A stretch of DNA of 64,000 bases from Leptidea sinapis (Eukaryota > Arthropoda > Insecta > Lepidoptera > Pieridae): positions 9,936,001 to 10,000,000 of the forward strand of contig NC_066272.1 in assembly GCF_905404315.1 (NCBI RefSeq), written 5' to 3'. The translations under genes and the position numbers were made by a program. Below, piece after piece: positions 1-12,060 of the stretch. Position 1 is the first letter of the stretch. Every line of letters starts with the position of its first letter. The notes beneath the pieces are model-generated. The model was not told the DNA's origin. It saw only the letters and a list, made by a program, of their open reading frames with translations, and searched no databases.

Positions 1-745
1 TCTTTTGACGTATTTGCCAGCTCACGCTCAGTGTTGTACAAAAGAGCTGCTCAAGGCTAATATGCAATATCAGTAATGGAAACTGCTACTCGGAAGATAC
101 AACTATAGTGGAGTTCTGATTCTTAAAAGTTATTAAAGTGAAACTTTTATAACATCGTCTCAAACTTTTTCGTCTGTGTGTTGCATGTCGCGTGACGGTC
201 GGGCGGCGCCTATAGTTCGCAGCAGCTGACCGTATAGTGTATAGACTATTACTCATTTGTGCCAGTGCTCCACGCTATTTTGTTTGTTTTTGTCAGTGTT
301 TAATGTAAATGTTGTTATCTATTCAAGTGAAACGTTTATTCAATATTTTTAACCAGTTGGAGACTTTGTCTACTTTTATTATTTCCCATTATCATTCCAA
401 TTCATTCCAATTTTCCAAGTATAAAATTAAGATTGATAACGCGATTTTCATACCCTTAATGGAATATTATTCCAAAAAATTTTAGTTAAATGTCTATAAT
501 GTGAAAAAAAGTTTCACCTTTACCGTGCTTTCATAAAACCACACATTTTTTTTATAATCGAAAAATTATGAAAATGTAAATGTCTATTTAAAAGAGTGGC
601 AAAGAGTTTCTTGCTACTTCTTCTCATTAGCTCAACCCTTTACGAAGGGGCAGTAAATTCAATAATGAAAAATAATTTTTTGACATCCATAAGTGTCATT
701 TCTGTGATCTAAATGAATAAAGTGATTTTGATTTGATTTAATTTG
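1..745. repeat. Repeat-derived segment with a retrotransposon tail
   Basis: Positions 590-740 (+) match, in inverse orientation, 41107-41260: both carry AAGAGTGGCAAAGAGTTT-type sequence, TCATTAGCTCAACCCTTTACG and a GATTTGATTT or ATTTGAATTT tail. This is the 3' end of a non-LTR element, plus-oriented here. The first 400 bases contain a GC-rich block (GTCGGGCGGCGCCTATAG) that may be the 5' part of the same element. No coding frame is apparent. Confidence 0.45.
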
Positions 746-871
746 TGGCGTGTCACGATAGTTTTACATCATTGAAGTCACGCCTTGACATAACTGCGAT
801 GTATATTAGTACATATTATGTAAGTATCCACAGAATTAGTGTAATAATCATTCAATTAGATATATTATATA

Positions 872-1110
872 CTAGCTGACCCGGCAAATGTTTTTGTGCC
901 ATATACATTATTTTTAGAGTTAAACCGTTTCTTTGACATTGCAACATTACTTTATTTTTCTAAAATAAAAGATTATTTTAAGAAACGTAGCCTTTAAGTT
1001 ACTCCTTATTACATCAGCTACCTGCCAATAAAAGTCCCATAAAAATCGGTCCAACCATTTCAGAGATTAGCCGGAACAAATAGACAGACAGAGAAAAATA
1101 GTAAAAAACG
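872..1110 (-). mobile_element. Helitron-like end (CTAG terminus)
   Basis: In minus orientation the sequence ends GGGTCAGCTAG|T at 872, the shared terminus of the Helitron-like family (see 3343-3661). The body contains AAAATCGGTCCAACCATTTCAG (reverse complement of the 'CCGATTTT' target block common in these repeats). The 5' TC end was not located. Confidence 0.45.
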
Positions 1111-1498
1111 TAATTTTGGTGTATGTACCGCATATATATATATTCATATACATGTAGTAAAAAACGGTTATTTCAATATTATAAACAGACACTTCAATTT
1201 TATTTATATGTATAGATGTAACAAACAGCACACAAATTCTTAACATAACTATTATTATCACCAATTCTTTCGCATAAATTAGTTTAGTTACAATTACTCT
1301 ATTAATTCCCTAGTAAGATCTCATGTTGAATACAATTCCGTGGTCTGGCTCCTATTACAAGAGTACATCACTAGGATTGATTCAATTCAAAAACAGAAAT
1401 TATAACCAGGTTGAGTTTTGTGACTATTAATTACTTGAAATTAGATAGAAATTCTTCAATATGAAAACCTGGGAATTGCGAAGAAATGCATCACAACA

Positions 1499-1797
1499 AC
1501 CACTGGGACGCTCCTTTGCACAGGAGGCCGGCTAGATTATGGGTACCACAGCGGCGCCTATTTCTGTCGTGAAGCAGTAATGTGTAAGCATTATTATGTT
1601 TCGGTCTGAAGGGCGCCGTAGCTCGTGAAATTACTGGGCAAATCAGACTTAACATCGTATGTCTCAAGGTGACGAGCGAATTGTAGTACCGCTCAGAATT
1701 TTTAGGTTTTTCAAGAATCCTGAGCGGCATTGCATTGTAATGGGCAGGGCGTATCAATTACCATCAGCTGAACGTCCCGCTCGTCTAGTTCACAAAA
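1499..1797 (+). mobile_element. SINE-like repeat, family A copy 1
   Basis: About 300 bp, shared with 19894-20205, 43941-44252 and 48451-48747. Diagnostic blocks: GCCGGCTAGATTATGGGTAC, GGGCGCCGTAGCT, GAAATTACTGGGCAAAT, GTCTCAAGGTGACGAGCG and GGGCGTATCAATTACCATCA. All four copies are in plus orientation. Long chance ORFs arise on both strands and are not genes. Confidence 0.85.
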
Positions 1798-2430
1798 ACA
1801 ATCAATTAGACTGTCCATTACTTCTGTCCAAGATTGGATTGTGTGTACCATCTTATCATTGTCGTTTTAGTACATATCTTCGAGTCCATGTTCGATTTTC
1901 CAGAAGTAGCAACTTGTTTCAAAATTATTTACAAGTAAATTTATTTGTGATATGTATAGATTAAAATACAATATAATTGACAATTTTAAGAAATATGTTT
2001 TTGAACCCTTTTAATTTGGATTTATCTAAATTGCTTAACTCACAATAATAAAATATCAATGCGGATGACCTATACTATAAGTTAGATATTAAACAAGCAT
2101 TAAATATAAGGAATTTAAAAGTAGTCATAGTATTAATTGTATATTTATTTGGTAAGCCTTTTTAAAAATAAATAATACTATGTAGCTGTATGCTTAACAG
2201 AGTGTCTTACAAGTATTGGACAAGTTATAAACACACAGCTAAATGTACTATTCTAAATCAGTTAAGGCCGATTTGCACCCCAAGTGACGTGTGAATCTTC
2301 TAGCAACTAAATTAACTAGGATGCCGCAGTCGCTCGTTGTACCGCTTCGCTGAGGCGTATAGTGTTTTAATTAAAACTTATTGTGATTTGATCAATCTTT
2401 AAATTTAGAATAATTTGTAGGTCATGTTTA

Positions 2431-2909
2431 TTTTAAGCTATTGTATAGCTTCTATCGCGGGCCTTGAGCGGGGAGACCGAATCCAGAAATTCCGTAACGA
2501 AAATAACCTAACACTTACTTACTAGATCTATATAGATATTTCGACAAAGATATAACATTTGCCATGGAACAGCGGTTATCACGTATGCATTTTGTGCAGA
2601 AGGTCTCAGGTTCGAGCCTGGGGTACATCTTGATTTTTTTTAATGTCTTTATTTTTTTTATCACGATTTTTTAATTTTAATTATTATGACAAGCATTTTC
2701 ATTTAGTTTCATCTGTCCCATTGTCTGTCTGTAATCAAATCTTGCAAGTTAAATTTTAATCACTTCCCGTTTGCTTTTTTTAAAAATAGTTTTATCAAAA
2801 AAAAAATACTGCCTAAATAAAATAAATAAATAATTGCAATTATATTGCATAAGTTGATAAAAAATGCTATGCAATAGCTTTACCGCTGCAGTCCCCGAGT
2901 GCCACACGT
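2431..2909 (+). mobile_element. Interspersed repeat F copy 1 with Pol III-like boxes
   Basis: Inverted copy of 16475-16893. One end is AAGCTATTGTATAGCTTCT, the other GTCCCCGAGTGCCACACGT. The middle (2570-2630) holds a tRNA-like stretch with B box GGTTCGAGCCTGG after GTGCAGAAGGTCTCA, suggesting a Pol III-derived component. No protein coding. Confidence 0.7.
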
Positions 2910-3342
2910 ATTTTTTTTTAATTATAATAATTGAATCAAGTCGAAATTCAAATTCTATCTCGATAATAATCTAGATTAAATAAATTTCGAAAGTTTTCTA
3001 TCAGTTCAATTTTTTTTAATCGGTCCATAAATGGCCGAGAAACAATTTAACACAGAAATCAATTGGAGTCACCCAGTGGGAGCTCCGCTTCGCGACAACG
3101 CGTCAAAGTCAAATCTATGCTCCGTTGTGTTGTGTTAGGTATGTCAGTCTACATAAGAAAAGATTTTCACATGCATGGAAAACTGCAAGAGCTGTTATAC
3201 ACTTCGGAAATGTGTTTGCCGGAAAAAGAGGTCATGCATAGTACCTTCAAATGAGTTGTTAGACGAAGGCTTGAATATGAGAGAGTGAAGATCATAATAG
3301 CGCCGTAAAACCAAGAGTTTTAACTTTTAAATGTATATAACA

Positions 3343-3661
3343 CTAGCTGACCCAGCAAACGTTGTATTGCCGATATTAAAATCGCGATACAAAAGTAACT
3401 GTTGATCGTAGATGGGTGAAAATTTGAAGTTGTATGTATTCTTTAATGCTGACTCATAATCAAACAAATTAAAAAAAAATGTCAAAAAGATTAAAAAAAA
3501 AATTCGTGTAGACCACCCTTAACATTTAGGGGGATGAAAAATAGATGTTGTCCGATTCTCAGACCTACCCAATATGCACTCAAAATTTCATGAGAATCAG
3601 TCAAGCTGTTTCGGAGGAGTTCAAAGTTTAACACCATGACACGAGAATTTTATATATTAGA
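3343..3661 (-). mobile_element. Helitron-like non-autonomous element H1
   Basis: Minus-strand 5' end TCTAATATATAAAATTCTCG at 3661, 3' end TTTGCTGGGTCAGCTAG at 3343. It is flanked by A before TC and T after CTAG, the boundary expected of Helitron insertion between A and T. 319 bp; a near-identical copy in plus orientation lies at 28890-29205. No ORF. Confidence 0.65.
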
Positions 3662-4074
3662 TAAGTAAACCGCGTAATCCTAAAGCTATGTCTATATTTA
3701 ATATTATTTTCAGTTTATAACCAGATCTCTTTTACATTTAAAATTGTTTTTATTATGAATATAATAACTACTTATTAAATGGTTACGAATAATAATATAA
3801 GGAAAGCATTTTTTATGTCTGTCTGCTTGTTCCAGCTAATCACCGAAACGGCTGGGCCGAAGTAGACATAACTGTCCCTTGCATATAATAAGCTCAAGTT
3901 TAAAAGTTAGTTTTTTTTTATTGCATAAATTAAATTTGCGTTCAGCGAAATTAGTAATGCTACTATTAACTAAATTTAACCGATTTTTATGAAATGGTAC
4001 AATCAAGATGAGCGATGAAATATAGAAGGTAATATCAACCTCAATGTCAATAGTAATTTATCAATGAATCCATC

Positions 4075-4430
4075 TCCGAAGCAGCCGAAAAACAGATATT
4101 TCAAACATTGCCCAGGCATCCCATGAACATATTGTTACTTACAAAAATGCTATCAAAGATTACCTAGGAAATATTCCTTAAGTTTTTGTTTAATATTCTT
4201 ATGGGCATTGGACAGAAATGAGGGTAGTTGAATAATTAGACGAGGAACAATTACAATTAGTACAAAATTATTTTCAATGCACGTATTATAACGTAGATGA
4301 CGATAAATCGTCACCCGGCCTTGTGCTAATTTAACTGCTACATGCAAACAACAGAGCAAATCTAAATTGCTAGAGTATATTGTCTTTAAAGCAAACAATA
4401 TTATTTCGCAACTACCCACAATTAGCAAAG
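4075..4430 (-). mobile_element. Jockey-like retrotransposon C-terminal fragment
   Basis: The minus-strand frame ends NAHKNIKQKLKEYFLGNL, the typical last segment of Jockey-type reverse transcriptase ORFs. Part of it (4075-4190) recurs in plus orientation at 14090-14200, with KEYFLGNL again. The upstream reading frame is decayed. Not a host exon. Confidence 0.5.
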
Positions 4431-5269
4431 TCCCGAAGTTTTATTTTCCCGACTGCATTTAATTGGCGATGCCTAATTGCGGATTCTCACGGAACATCGC
4501 GACTTGTTCTAATCGCTATAATTATGCTAAACGTTCTTAATTTATAGGGAACAATGTACAACTCCCTAAATTTAGTTCAATTTTATCAATCTCGAAGAAA
4601 TAAGCTGAAGACTTTTGTTGGCAAATGAACACTTGAATGGATTGGTGCATATGTTAGATATATTTCAGATTACCTGAGTCGCCGAAACAAAGAATATCAA
4701 AACCTAGTTGGCTTCAAATAAGAACAAATATAGTGGCTACAAAACTGGAAGTTTTGGAAGGAATACTCACTGGTCAGGAGCACACCTCTTTTGCCAATTC
4801 ACAGGTCACTAATACTTAATGTTTTGGTAATAATATATAACTACTGGTAAACGTAGCACTATAACTTGAACGTACATAGTTGTCCAGTCGATTGATCGAT
4901 CTTAGACTAGATTTCTATACTTTTCGTGAGCGTCGATGTGGTTACGCACGCGGCCATTACGAGTTTTTTTTGACAGTTCGCCAGATGGCGCACATCACGG
5001 ATGTGCATGTAAGGAGGGAAAGTTTGGATTGAATTTATATCAAATATCGCTATAAGAAGAAGTTGGCTGAAGATTGCAGCAACATAGCGGCGCACTTGCA
5101 GCGTGTGCGTGCCGGTGTAAAAAAGCCCCGTGAGGTTTTCAATATTAAGTTGTCAGGCCTAGAACAAACGGGGTTTTTTTTGCGTAACGCTTACACCCTA
5201 GGTCGTTTTGATAGTGTTGTTTGTGTGGGATATCGGTCTCGCCTCATGTTTTCGGCTCTTGATAATTAA

Positions 5270-5478
5270 CGGACGTTTTCAATAACGTATCTCTAGTTAC
5301 GGATACATTGCTGTCTCCGTTTAATGACAAGATCTTATCTATCCATAGTTATGTCCAATATAGTTATAGTCCAATGCTTTATGTCGATAGGTTATTGAAA
5401 TATAAGTAAGCCTAAAAGGTAGATTTGTCTACCTCTAGTAAGTTAAACTAAGGATAGATAGGTTATTGAAAACGGCCG
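5270..5478. mobile_element. MITE with CGGCCG-type ends and TAA duplication
   Basis: Left end CGGACGTTTTCAATAACGTA, right end TTATTGAAAACGGCCG (inverted). Both are flanked by TAA (5267-5269 and 5479-5481). 209 bp. Same terminus and three-base duplication as the larger elements at 18440, 22869 and 34336, but a different body. Confidence 0.7.
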
Positions 5479-5489
5479 TAAATCAAAAT

Positions 5490-5830
5490 CATCAGTCATC
5501 AGTCCATTTAATCCCAACTTATATTATAAATGTGAATGTAAGTTTGTTTGTTACGCTTTCACGCCTAAACCACTGAACCGATCTTTAGTACAAAGACGAA
5601 CAAGAGCTTAAGAAAGGCTACCTTTTATCGCGAATAAAAGGCTTGGCGGGGTTGAAATAGGGGGTGGAAGTTTGTATGAAAGTTTGTCATTATCGAATAT
5701 AACACCTTGAAAATTTATATTTAAGCACTTGATTAGAAATAAATAAATATTTGTTCTAGTTTTTGAAATTTAGACCTGTACGGGGTAAAAAGGGGGATGA
5801 AAGTTCTATAGTAGGTAGGTTATAAAAATA
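5490..5830 (+). repeat. Interspersed repeat (TTTGTTACGCTTTCACGC type)
   Basis: The block GTTTGTTTGTTACGCTTTCA, CGCCTAAACCACTGAACCGA is a common lepidopteran repeat motif; a weaker relative is at 28560-28640. Class unknown. No coding potential. Confidence 0.45.
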
Positions 5831-6305
5831 TAACCACAGCAGTTTGTTGTGTATTATTTGCAAAGTAAGTATATTAAAATATAACAAATTCGGGTAGCAG
5901 AAAGTAACTATTGCATGCTAAGTCGCTGGTGAAAGCTATTGAAAAATAAAGAAAAAATCACCTCTTTTAAAGTAGGCATGAATAAATCTAAAGTAGAATA
6001 TTCAAGAAACTAAAAGATTGACACGGAATCCAACAAAATAACTATTAACTAGGTACTTGTCAAAAACAATAAACCAAATTCGGTATGCAGATCACATTGA
6101 AACCAACACAAGTTTAACTACAAAGTAATTAAATGTAAATAAGGACGGAGGCTACACTATAAATCGTCGACTAACAAATCTTACAGTGGGAACAAAGCCT
6201 AATTTGTATTTATAGTTCTCCATTAAACTTTAATTTACATAATAGTAAGATACAGAACCAATAGAACCACCATACAACTTAAACGTAAAAGGTTATATAC
6301 TTATA

Positions 6306-6662
6306 CTAGTGGACCCGACAGACGTTGTCCTGTACACACGTCTGAAATTTGAAAAATCGGTCCATCCGTTAGGAGGAGTTCACCAACATACACATGAGCA
6401 GGAGAATTATATAATATGGACGGAATTGAGAATCTAAACCAATCTCAAATTCACCTGAAGACGCACACCATTCTAAAATTCACTGGAACACACAAATATA
6501 TCATCAAAATCGATCCAGCCGTTTAGGAGATAGTTCAATTGTGAATCTAAACCATCCTCGAATCCACCTGAAGACACACAGAAAGTTTCATCAACATCGG
6601 ACCAGCCGTCTAGGAGGAGTTCAGTGACATACACACGCACACAAGAAATATATATATAAAGA
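6306..6662 (-). mobile_element. Helitron-like element H6
   Basis: Minus-strand 5' end TCTTTATATATATATTTCTT at 6662, 3' end GACAACGTCTGTCGGGTCCACTAG at 6306 (last 7 bases CCACTAG). Flanks A and T fit the family rule. It contains an internal duplication: AATCTAAACCATCCTCGAAT versus AATCTAAACCAATCTCAAAT about 115 bp apart. Confidence 0.6.
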
Positions 6663-7042
6663 TTGTTATCCACAGATATTACTTCTGTGAAACATGCTTT
6701 GTTTACAAACAGAAAGTTGCCCTTCCCAATTCTTATGGTAATACTTGGGCTATAAGTTACTAACTATTTACAAATACAGATTTTACTATTGGCTATGAAC
6801 ACAATATTTCCTATTCAATTGAATATTCAGTACCACTAAAATAGGCTATTAGTATTTTCAAATTATTTTTTAAAATCCATTCCAATAGTGAAAGTTATCA
6901 GAATATAAAGAATGTTTGTACCAAGACAGTGTTCCTTTGAAATATACCTAGGTCTTCTATCCTATTTAGAGGTGCTAAGTGCTTAAAAATTCATACCGGT
7001 ATAAATCACAGCTGCGCGTTAGTTTCGGATAAAAATTGACAA

Positions 7043-7268
7043 TCCTTATAGCCTAGTGGTTAGTGACCCTGCCTACTGAGCTTGAGGTTCCCGGGTTCGA
7101 ATCCGGGTAGGTGCACACATTTATATGATGAATATGAATGTTTGTTTCCGAGTCATGGATGGTTTATATGTACCAAATACATTTCTAAATCATTCTAAGT
7201 ATGTTAAGTATGTATATTGTATTAAATATATCGTTGTCTTGTGCCCATAGTACTATGGGCTATAATAT
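7043..7268 (+). mobile_element. tRNA-derived SINE
   Basis: tRNA-like head with A box TAGCCTAGTGGTTAGTGAC and B box GGGTTCGAATCC, then the SINE body TTTGTTTCCGAGTCATGGAT and CGTTGTCTTGTGCCCATAGT that is common in Lepidoptera. The acceptor arms do not pair as in a true tRNA. Confidence 0.8.
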
Positions 7269-7402
7269 ATAATTTGTGTATCAGTGTGTCAATATTATAT
7301 AATATAATATATATACATATATATATATCATCGCATATCATGTTTTAGCAAATTATTCGGATTTTTTATGAAATTCAGATTAGAACATTTTTCGTAAAGT
7401 AG

Positions 7403-7519
7403 AACAGAAAATTAGTAACGGTTGACGTGAAAAGTGCTGCTGCATCTATACCTTCTTCAGATGATATCCTAGTACCCGACTCACCTAGTTCGATACACCC
7501 ATCATCATCAACATTAAAT
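7403..7519 (+). pseudogene. C-terminal coding-like fragment, unknown
   Basis: Plus-strand frame reading KLVTVDVKSAAASIPSSDDI then LVPDSPSSIHPSSSTLN and TAA at 7517-7519. A stop (TAG) begins just upstream. The Ser/Pro/Asp-rich end resembles C-termini of transposase-like proteins, but nothing firm can be said. It could be an exon (ACAG acceptor at 7403) or a transposon remnant. Confidence 0.25.
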
Positions 7520-8244
7520 TAAATTATTAAAATAATTTTAAGTAAACATAAGTTAAGAAAAGAACTGAGGATTGATTGACAGCAAGACATGATAAATCAC
7601 ATCAAATTCTAATACAGAGGCTCTCTGCATCCCGTTTACCTACTGACAAATTAGAAACAGCTAAAACTATGACATAGTAGGTGGGAAACGACAATCGTCC
7701 GGTAATTTTTCAATCAGCGCTGTTATCCCACTAAATGTGAATTACCTATACCCTTCCCTGGATGGTAACTCATTCTTTCGGTATAACCTTGTTGAAATTA
7801 ACAGTGATTCTAAAATTGGTGTTGAAAGATGCACCAATAACTACAATAGTATTATTTTGTTGTGAATTGTTAGTTTTTCTTAGGCAATAAAAAATCTATC
7901 AATTATTTGTTCATATTTTAACACGAACGATAATAATTGTTCATATTCTACGGTTCTTGATATCAATAGTGAATTAACATTTAACTCTATCCTGGCAATA
8001 TGGACTTATTTTAAATAAACTTCATCGCCATTTCAACAATTTTACTTTTTTCGTCTTTTAATGTAAAAATAATAAGTTTAATTTTAATACTTTTTCATAG
8101 CAATAGTAAGTTGATAATTAACAATTTTCTAATACGGCGAAAATTGTTTTTCATGTTATCATCATGATAAAAATCTTGTTTACGTTGACATTTTCGACCG
8201 AAATAAGGAGAAGGCATAACAATTGGACTGTATGTAGTTTTGTA
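7520..8244. other. AT-rich stretch without recognised features
   Basis: No open frame over 40 codons, no splice-bounded exon and no repeat shared elsewhere in the window was recognised. Confidence 0.4.
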
Positions 8245-8660
8245 ACTGACCTCTAGTCTCTATTTTGTACCACTGTGCCACTGGATTGGCGACTGTCAAA
8301 GTGCCTTTGTGCCTGTTCGATATTCGCCATTTTGGCGCTGTTGGCCTTATAGCGAGTCTGCGGGACTAAAACTAGTGATGACAACCTCAGCTAAACAAAC
8401 ATCGATAGGAAAAATATTTACAAAAAAATTGGGTACTTTATAACGTTGATTCCTGAAGTATAAATTTAACACGGAAAACGACCGAAATTAATTCAAAATG
8501 CAGTAATACTTCAGAGTACTATACGCTTCCCTCGCAGCCATTTGTATTATGCGTCAAAATTAGTTCTCTGGACGCTCGCGAGTGGCGCTTCGAATAGGCA
8601 CAAAAAAATTACTGTCAAACATATGAAACAGCCTGTCCAGTGATATTTATATAGGTCAAT
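8245..8660. mobile_element. MITE, ACTGACCT-ended, copy 1
   Basis: Inverted copy of 40475-40862 (body blocks AAAACGACCGAAATTAATTC, TTAGTTCTCTGGACGCTCGC, GCCATTTTGGCGCTGTTGGC). Ends ACTGACCTCTA and TATAGGTCAATG form short inverted repeats. About 416 bp, no ORF, so non-autonomous. Confidence 0.7.
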
Positions 8661-9399
8661 GAGTTTTGTATGTTAATTACTTCAATGTCTCCGCCGTTTA
8701 TGGATCGAATGTTTTTTTTTGAAAGTGTAGGAATACCAGGAGTTGGTTGAAATAACTGCCTGAGACTTACATATTGCGTATTGATATTACATTACGTATT
8801 ATATGAATGGCCTAAATACAATTAAAATACACTTTGTGGACCATTACTAACACTCTCTAAATCGTAAAAGTTTAGACTTACAGTCTCGTGACTAAAAGAA
8901 TGAGAATTTAATTTTAAATCGAGTAACAATGGTAACTTAATTTGGCCAAAAAGTGAGTTACCATGTTTTTACTTGCAGGTGTCGAAATAACAGTATAAAT
9001 AACTATTGAATGTCGTAAGTTTTCTGTTTAAACCTTGGCATTTTAGTACCTACCCCGTTTTGAAGTGTGACGGTTTTTTTGTGAAAATTTTTCATAATTA
9101 TTACGAACACCTATTTACTTAACATTAAAATAACTGGTCACAAATTACTGACACTGAACCACGGTAACATGTTAAAGAAACAAAAGTTCTTCCTAACTTA
9201 ACTTCCAAACTACAAGTACCTTGTTGTAGAACTACATTATTTCAGAGAAACTGTTTGTGTATGTGCATAAAAATCTATAATCATATCCCAAAAATAATAA
9301 GAGAGGTATCGTCAAATAGGAATTTCTCATGTCAATTGAAATTATACCTTAGTAAAAACTGCTTATATTCATTAGACGAATATTTTCAACTAAAAACTT

Positions 9400-9592
9400 G
9401 ACTATATACTATATAATACTGCTACTGATCTTTTGTTAAATTTATATTATTGTAACTAATGATTTAGAAATGTATTTTATAAAACTTGCACGTCATAAAT
9501 GTGGCAAACATGTACTTAAAAATATTTATGTAACATCAATCTAACATGTTTATGCAAATAAAAACTTTGACTTTGACTTTGACTCATCTATT
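9400..9592 (+). mobile_element. Non-LTR retrotransposon 3' tail with (TTTGAC)n
   Basis: GTTTATGCAAATAAAAACTT followed by tandem TTTGAC at about 9569-9590, a tail type widespread in lepidopteran non-LTR elements. No coding part remains. Confidence 0.55.
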
Positions 9593-9697
9593 AAGTGACA
9601 TAGTTACCTATTTGTTTAAACATGAAGAATTATACAAATAAAAATACTTGAAAAGAATCAACAGGTACTTATATTATTAAATTAGTACTAATACTCC

Positions 9698-9729
9698 GTC
9701 TCTAATTACTACTAGTAGTAATTAGAGAC
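9698..9729. repeat. 32-bp perfect palindrome
   Basis: Two 16-bp arms, GTCTCTAATTACTACT and its exact reverse complement, with no spacer. Could form a cruciform or be the fused ends of a small inverted-repeat element. Confidence 0.95.
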
Positions 9730-9871
9730 AGAAAGAGCGGGGTATTTTAGCCGGAATATATTGACAGACTGTAGTATAGTGACACTTGAGTTTCTGACAG
9801 CTGGGTGACAGGGTGATGTGTTCTTTATTTCGATAAATTCATTCATACACAACATGGACTAGTAAAAAAAG

Positions 9872-10187
9872 AAGGACTCCGCGCCGTGATATGTGAAGCA
9901 CCTTTATGCTAGTGTGTGCGGTTACGGCGGATACTAGTTACACAATTTTTCTCCCTTAAATAATCATATTTCCACAAATACTTTTATATTATTGTATTTA
10001 CACTTAATCAAAACGTACGACGGCATTTTTAAAATAGTTTATTGCGACGCAAACTGATCTGTCACAGACTATGGCAAATCTCATAATGGCGGCCGATCGG
10101 CTTGTATTTGTGTAAGTGTATGCGTGGGGCTATGTATTTACACGTTTACCGGTGCCTCACTGATATGTAAGGTGATACGGAGTCCTT
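9872..10187. mobile_element. MITE with AAGGACTCCG ends
   Basis: AAGGACTCCG at 9872-9881 and its reverse complement at 10178-10187. Beyond this the arms share GATATGTGAAGCACC-like sequence (right arm GGTGCCTCACTGATATGTAA). About 316 bp, no ORF. Duplication at the ends not clear. Confidence 0.6.
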
Positions 10188-10224
10188 ATTTTTTTTCTCG
10201 TCCGTGTTCAACAAAACACATATT

Positions 10225-10660
10225 TAATACGTATATAAATGGGTATAAGTGGGTGTAGACAAGCAAAAGAAGCTCTACCTCAAATAGACCCCAAGCTCTC
10301 TCGCAAGCTAGTAAAACTTCCACGACCTAGGTTACGGAAAATAACTCATGTACTAACGGGTCACGGCCCTTTTAACAAGCATCTGTTCAATATAGGTGTC
10401 ACCGACAGCCCACTGTGCAGAGCCTGCACGGAGGCGGACGAAACGGCCGCACACGTCATTTTGGAGTGAAGGAGTGTGGCCTCATACCGGGCGAAACACC
10501 TGGGGTCACCGAGGACTCTCCCCGAGGTCATGGGTGACATCAGAGGTTTGATACATTACCTTGAGGAACTGGGGTGGCAGGATTAGCCGCCCTCCTCACC
10601 ACGCAAAATAGGCGCGCTGTAGTCGTCGAGTTGCGGATAATAGCCCGTGATAACCTATAA
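10225..10660 (+). mobile_element. R1-like non-LTR retrotransposon 3' fragment
   Basis: The frame gives LRKITHVLTGHGPFNKHLFN, IGVTDSPLCRACTEADETAA, HVILE, the zinc-knuckle/RNase H-side tail of R1-type ORF2. After one stop it continues as ASYRAKHLGSPRTLPE and EELGWQD. The rest is 3'UTR. The 5' part is missing. Confidence 0.75.
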
Positions 10661-10927
10661 CCTACGTATATAAATCAGCATAATAATCCAAACTCCTTGA
10701 GACATATGTATCTAAGTAGTTCAACTAGAAGACACAGATCATTAGTCACCTCATTGTTATGGGTAAGGTACTCGCATCATTTCGGGTTGCCATCCCGGCA
10801 CGCCCTTTATGATCTTGAGATAACTGTGCAGTAATAATGAGTCGAAGGATATATTGAAGGTCATAACAATCATAAATCAAAGATTCTTTGGAAGAAAAAT
10901 TATAACCAAAACATTTTTATATAAGAA

Positions 10928-11444
10928 CTAGCTGGCCCGACAGACCCTGTTCTGTGCTACCAATAGAAAAAAAAGTATGTAAGTATTCGGGAATAATGTA
11001 GTCTAAAGAATGAAACAAAAATGTATTTCTGAATGATTTTATAATAATATTATGTGACGATTATGAAAATGATAAGGATTAATCAGCTTTTACAATACCA
11101 CTTTATAATTGTCAATTTTTTTAAGGATTAAAAGATATCAGATTAAGAGATTAGTAGATCTATATAAGATACACAATTCCACCATATATTATTTTGTTAT
11201 ATCTCAAAGGGCGTAAACAGCGTTTTCGTTGAAAACTCCCAGACGGCTTATATTTTTTCCGACACCTCCAACAAAAATTAATAATATATACAAATATGTA
11301 CACAAAAGTTAGCAAATTATTACCAAAACCTTCATAGAGAAATACGCTATCCATTGGTCAAAACAGCATGAAAATCGGTGCCGTAGTTATTGAGTTTATT
11401 GCAAACAGACGCGGTAGAGGACTTTGTATTATAATATATAGAGA
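10928..11444 (-). mobile_element. Helitron-like element H7
   Basis: Minus-strand 5' end TCTCTATATATTATAATACA at 11444, 3' end ACAGGGTCTGTCGGGCCAGCTAG at 10928 (terminal CAGCTAG). Flanked by A and T. 517 bp. A weak frame inside (11160-11354) has no recognisable domain. Confidence 0.6.
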
Positions 11445-11651
11445 TGTGAAACTGCCTCCACCAAAACTAGTCGATGCTTATTCCATTACTTAAGGATATG
11501 TTCATACTTCAACAGAATTAGTTGGGGCTTCAGCAGTTTATTAGTGAACCAGTGAGTGACTGATAGAGTTACATTCATATTTGTAAATTAACATTCATTC
11601 CACCTATCCTTTTACCTTTCTAATCATCTCCCTAACTTCAAAACAACTACC

Positions 11652-12060
11652 TAAATTCAAATTCAAATATTTTTATTCAAAATATGATGTGACAACACTT
11701 ATTGAAAGTAAAAAAAAAACTAACACCTCATGCCTCAGGCCTGAGAAGAATGGGCGCAACAAACTCAGCGGGCTTTTTTTTCATCCAAAAATATGTTTAA
11801 ATGGCTATATTGTACAATTAAACTTAGTATTTAATAGCCTGAGGGCGGTCGCTCCATTCCCAAACTGTGGTTTCATTAAGAAAGTCATTTATGTTATAGT
11901 AACCTTTACCACACCAACGTTATTTAACAATTCTTTTGAATAACGTAATACTTTTGTTTTGAACATCTTCTGGGATTTTGTTGTACAAGCATATACATCG
12001 CCCCACAAAAGACGTACTAACTCGACTTAGCCGAGTAGTAGGCATTAATATATTTTTGGG
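11652..12060 (-). mobile_element. Jockey-like (family J2) 3'UTR and tail
   Basis: Starts with the ATTTGAATTTGAATTT-type tail (plus: AATTCAAATTCAAATA) and contains GCCTGAGAAGAATGGGCGCA and CCGAGTAGTAGGCATTAATA. The same blocks occur at 25480-25640 (+), 34953-35090 (-) and 53385-53460 (-). No coding remains. Confidence 0.65.

Noticed and set aside
7043..7115. tRNA-like sequence as a tRNA gene
   Set aside because: Box A and B are present but acceptor stems do not pair and a SINE body follows. The same applies to 15541-15625, 39745-39820 and 40070-40140.
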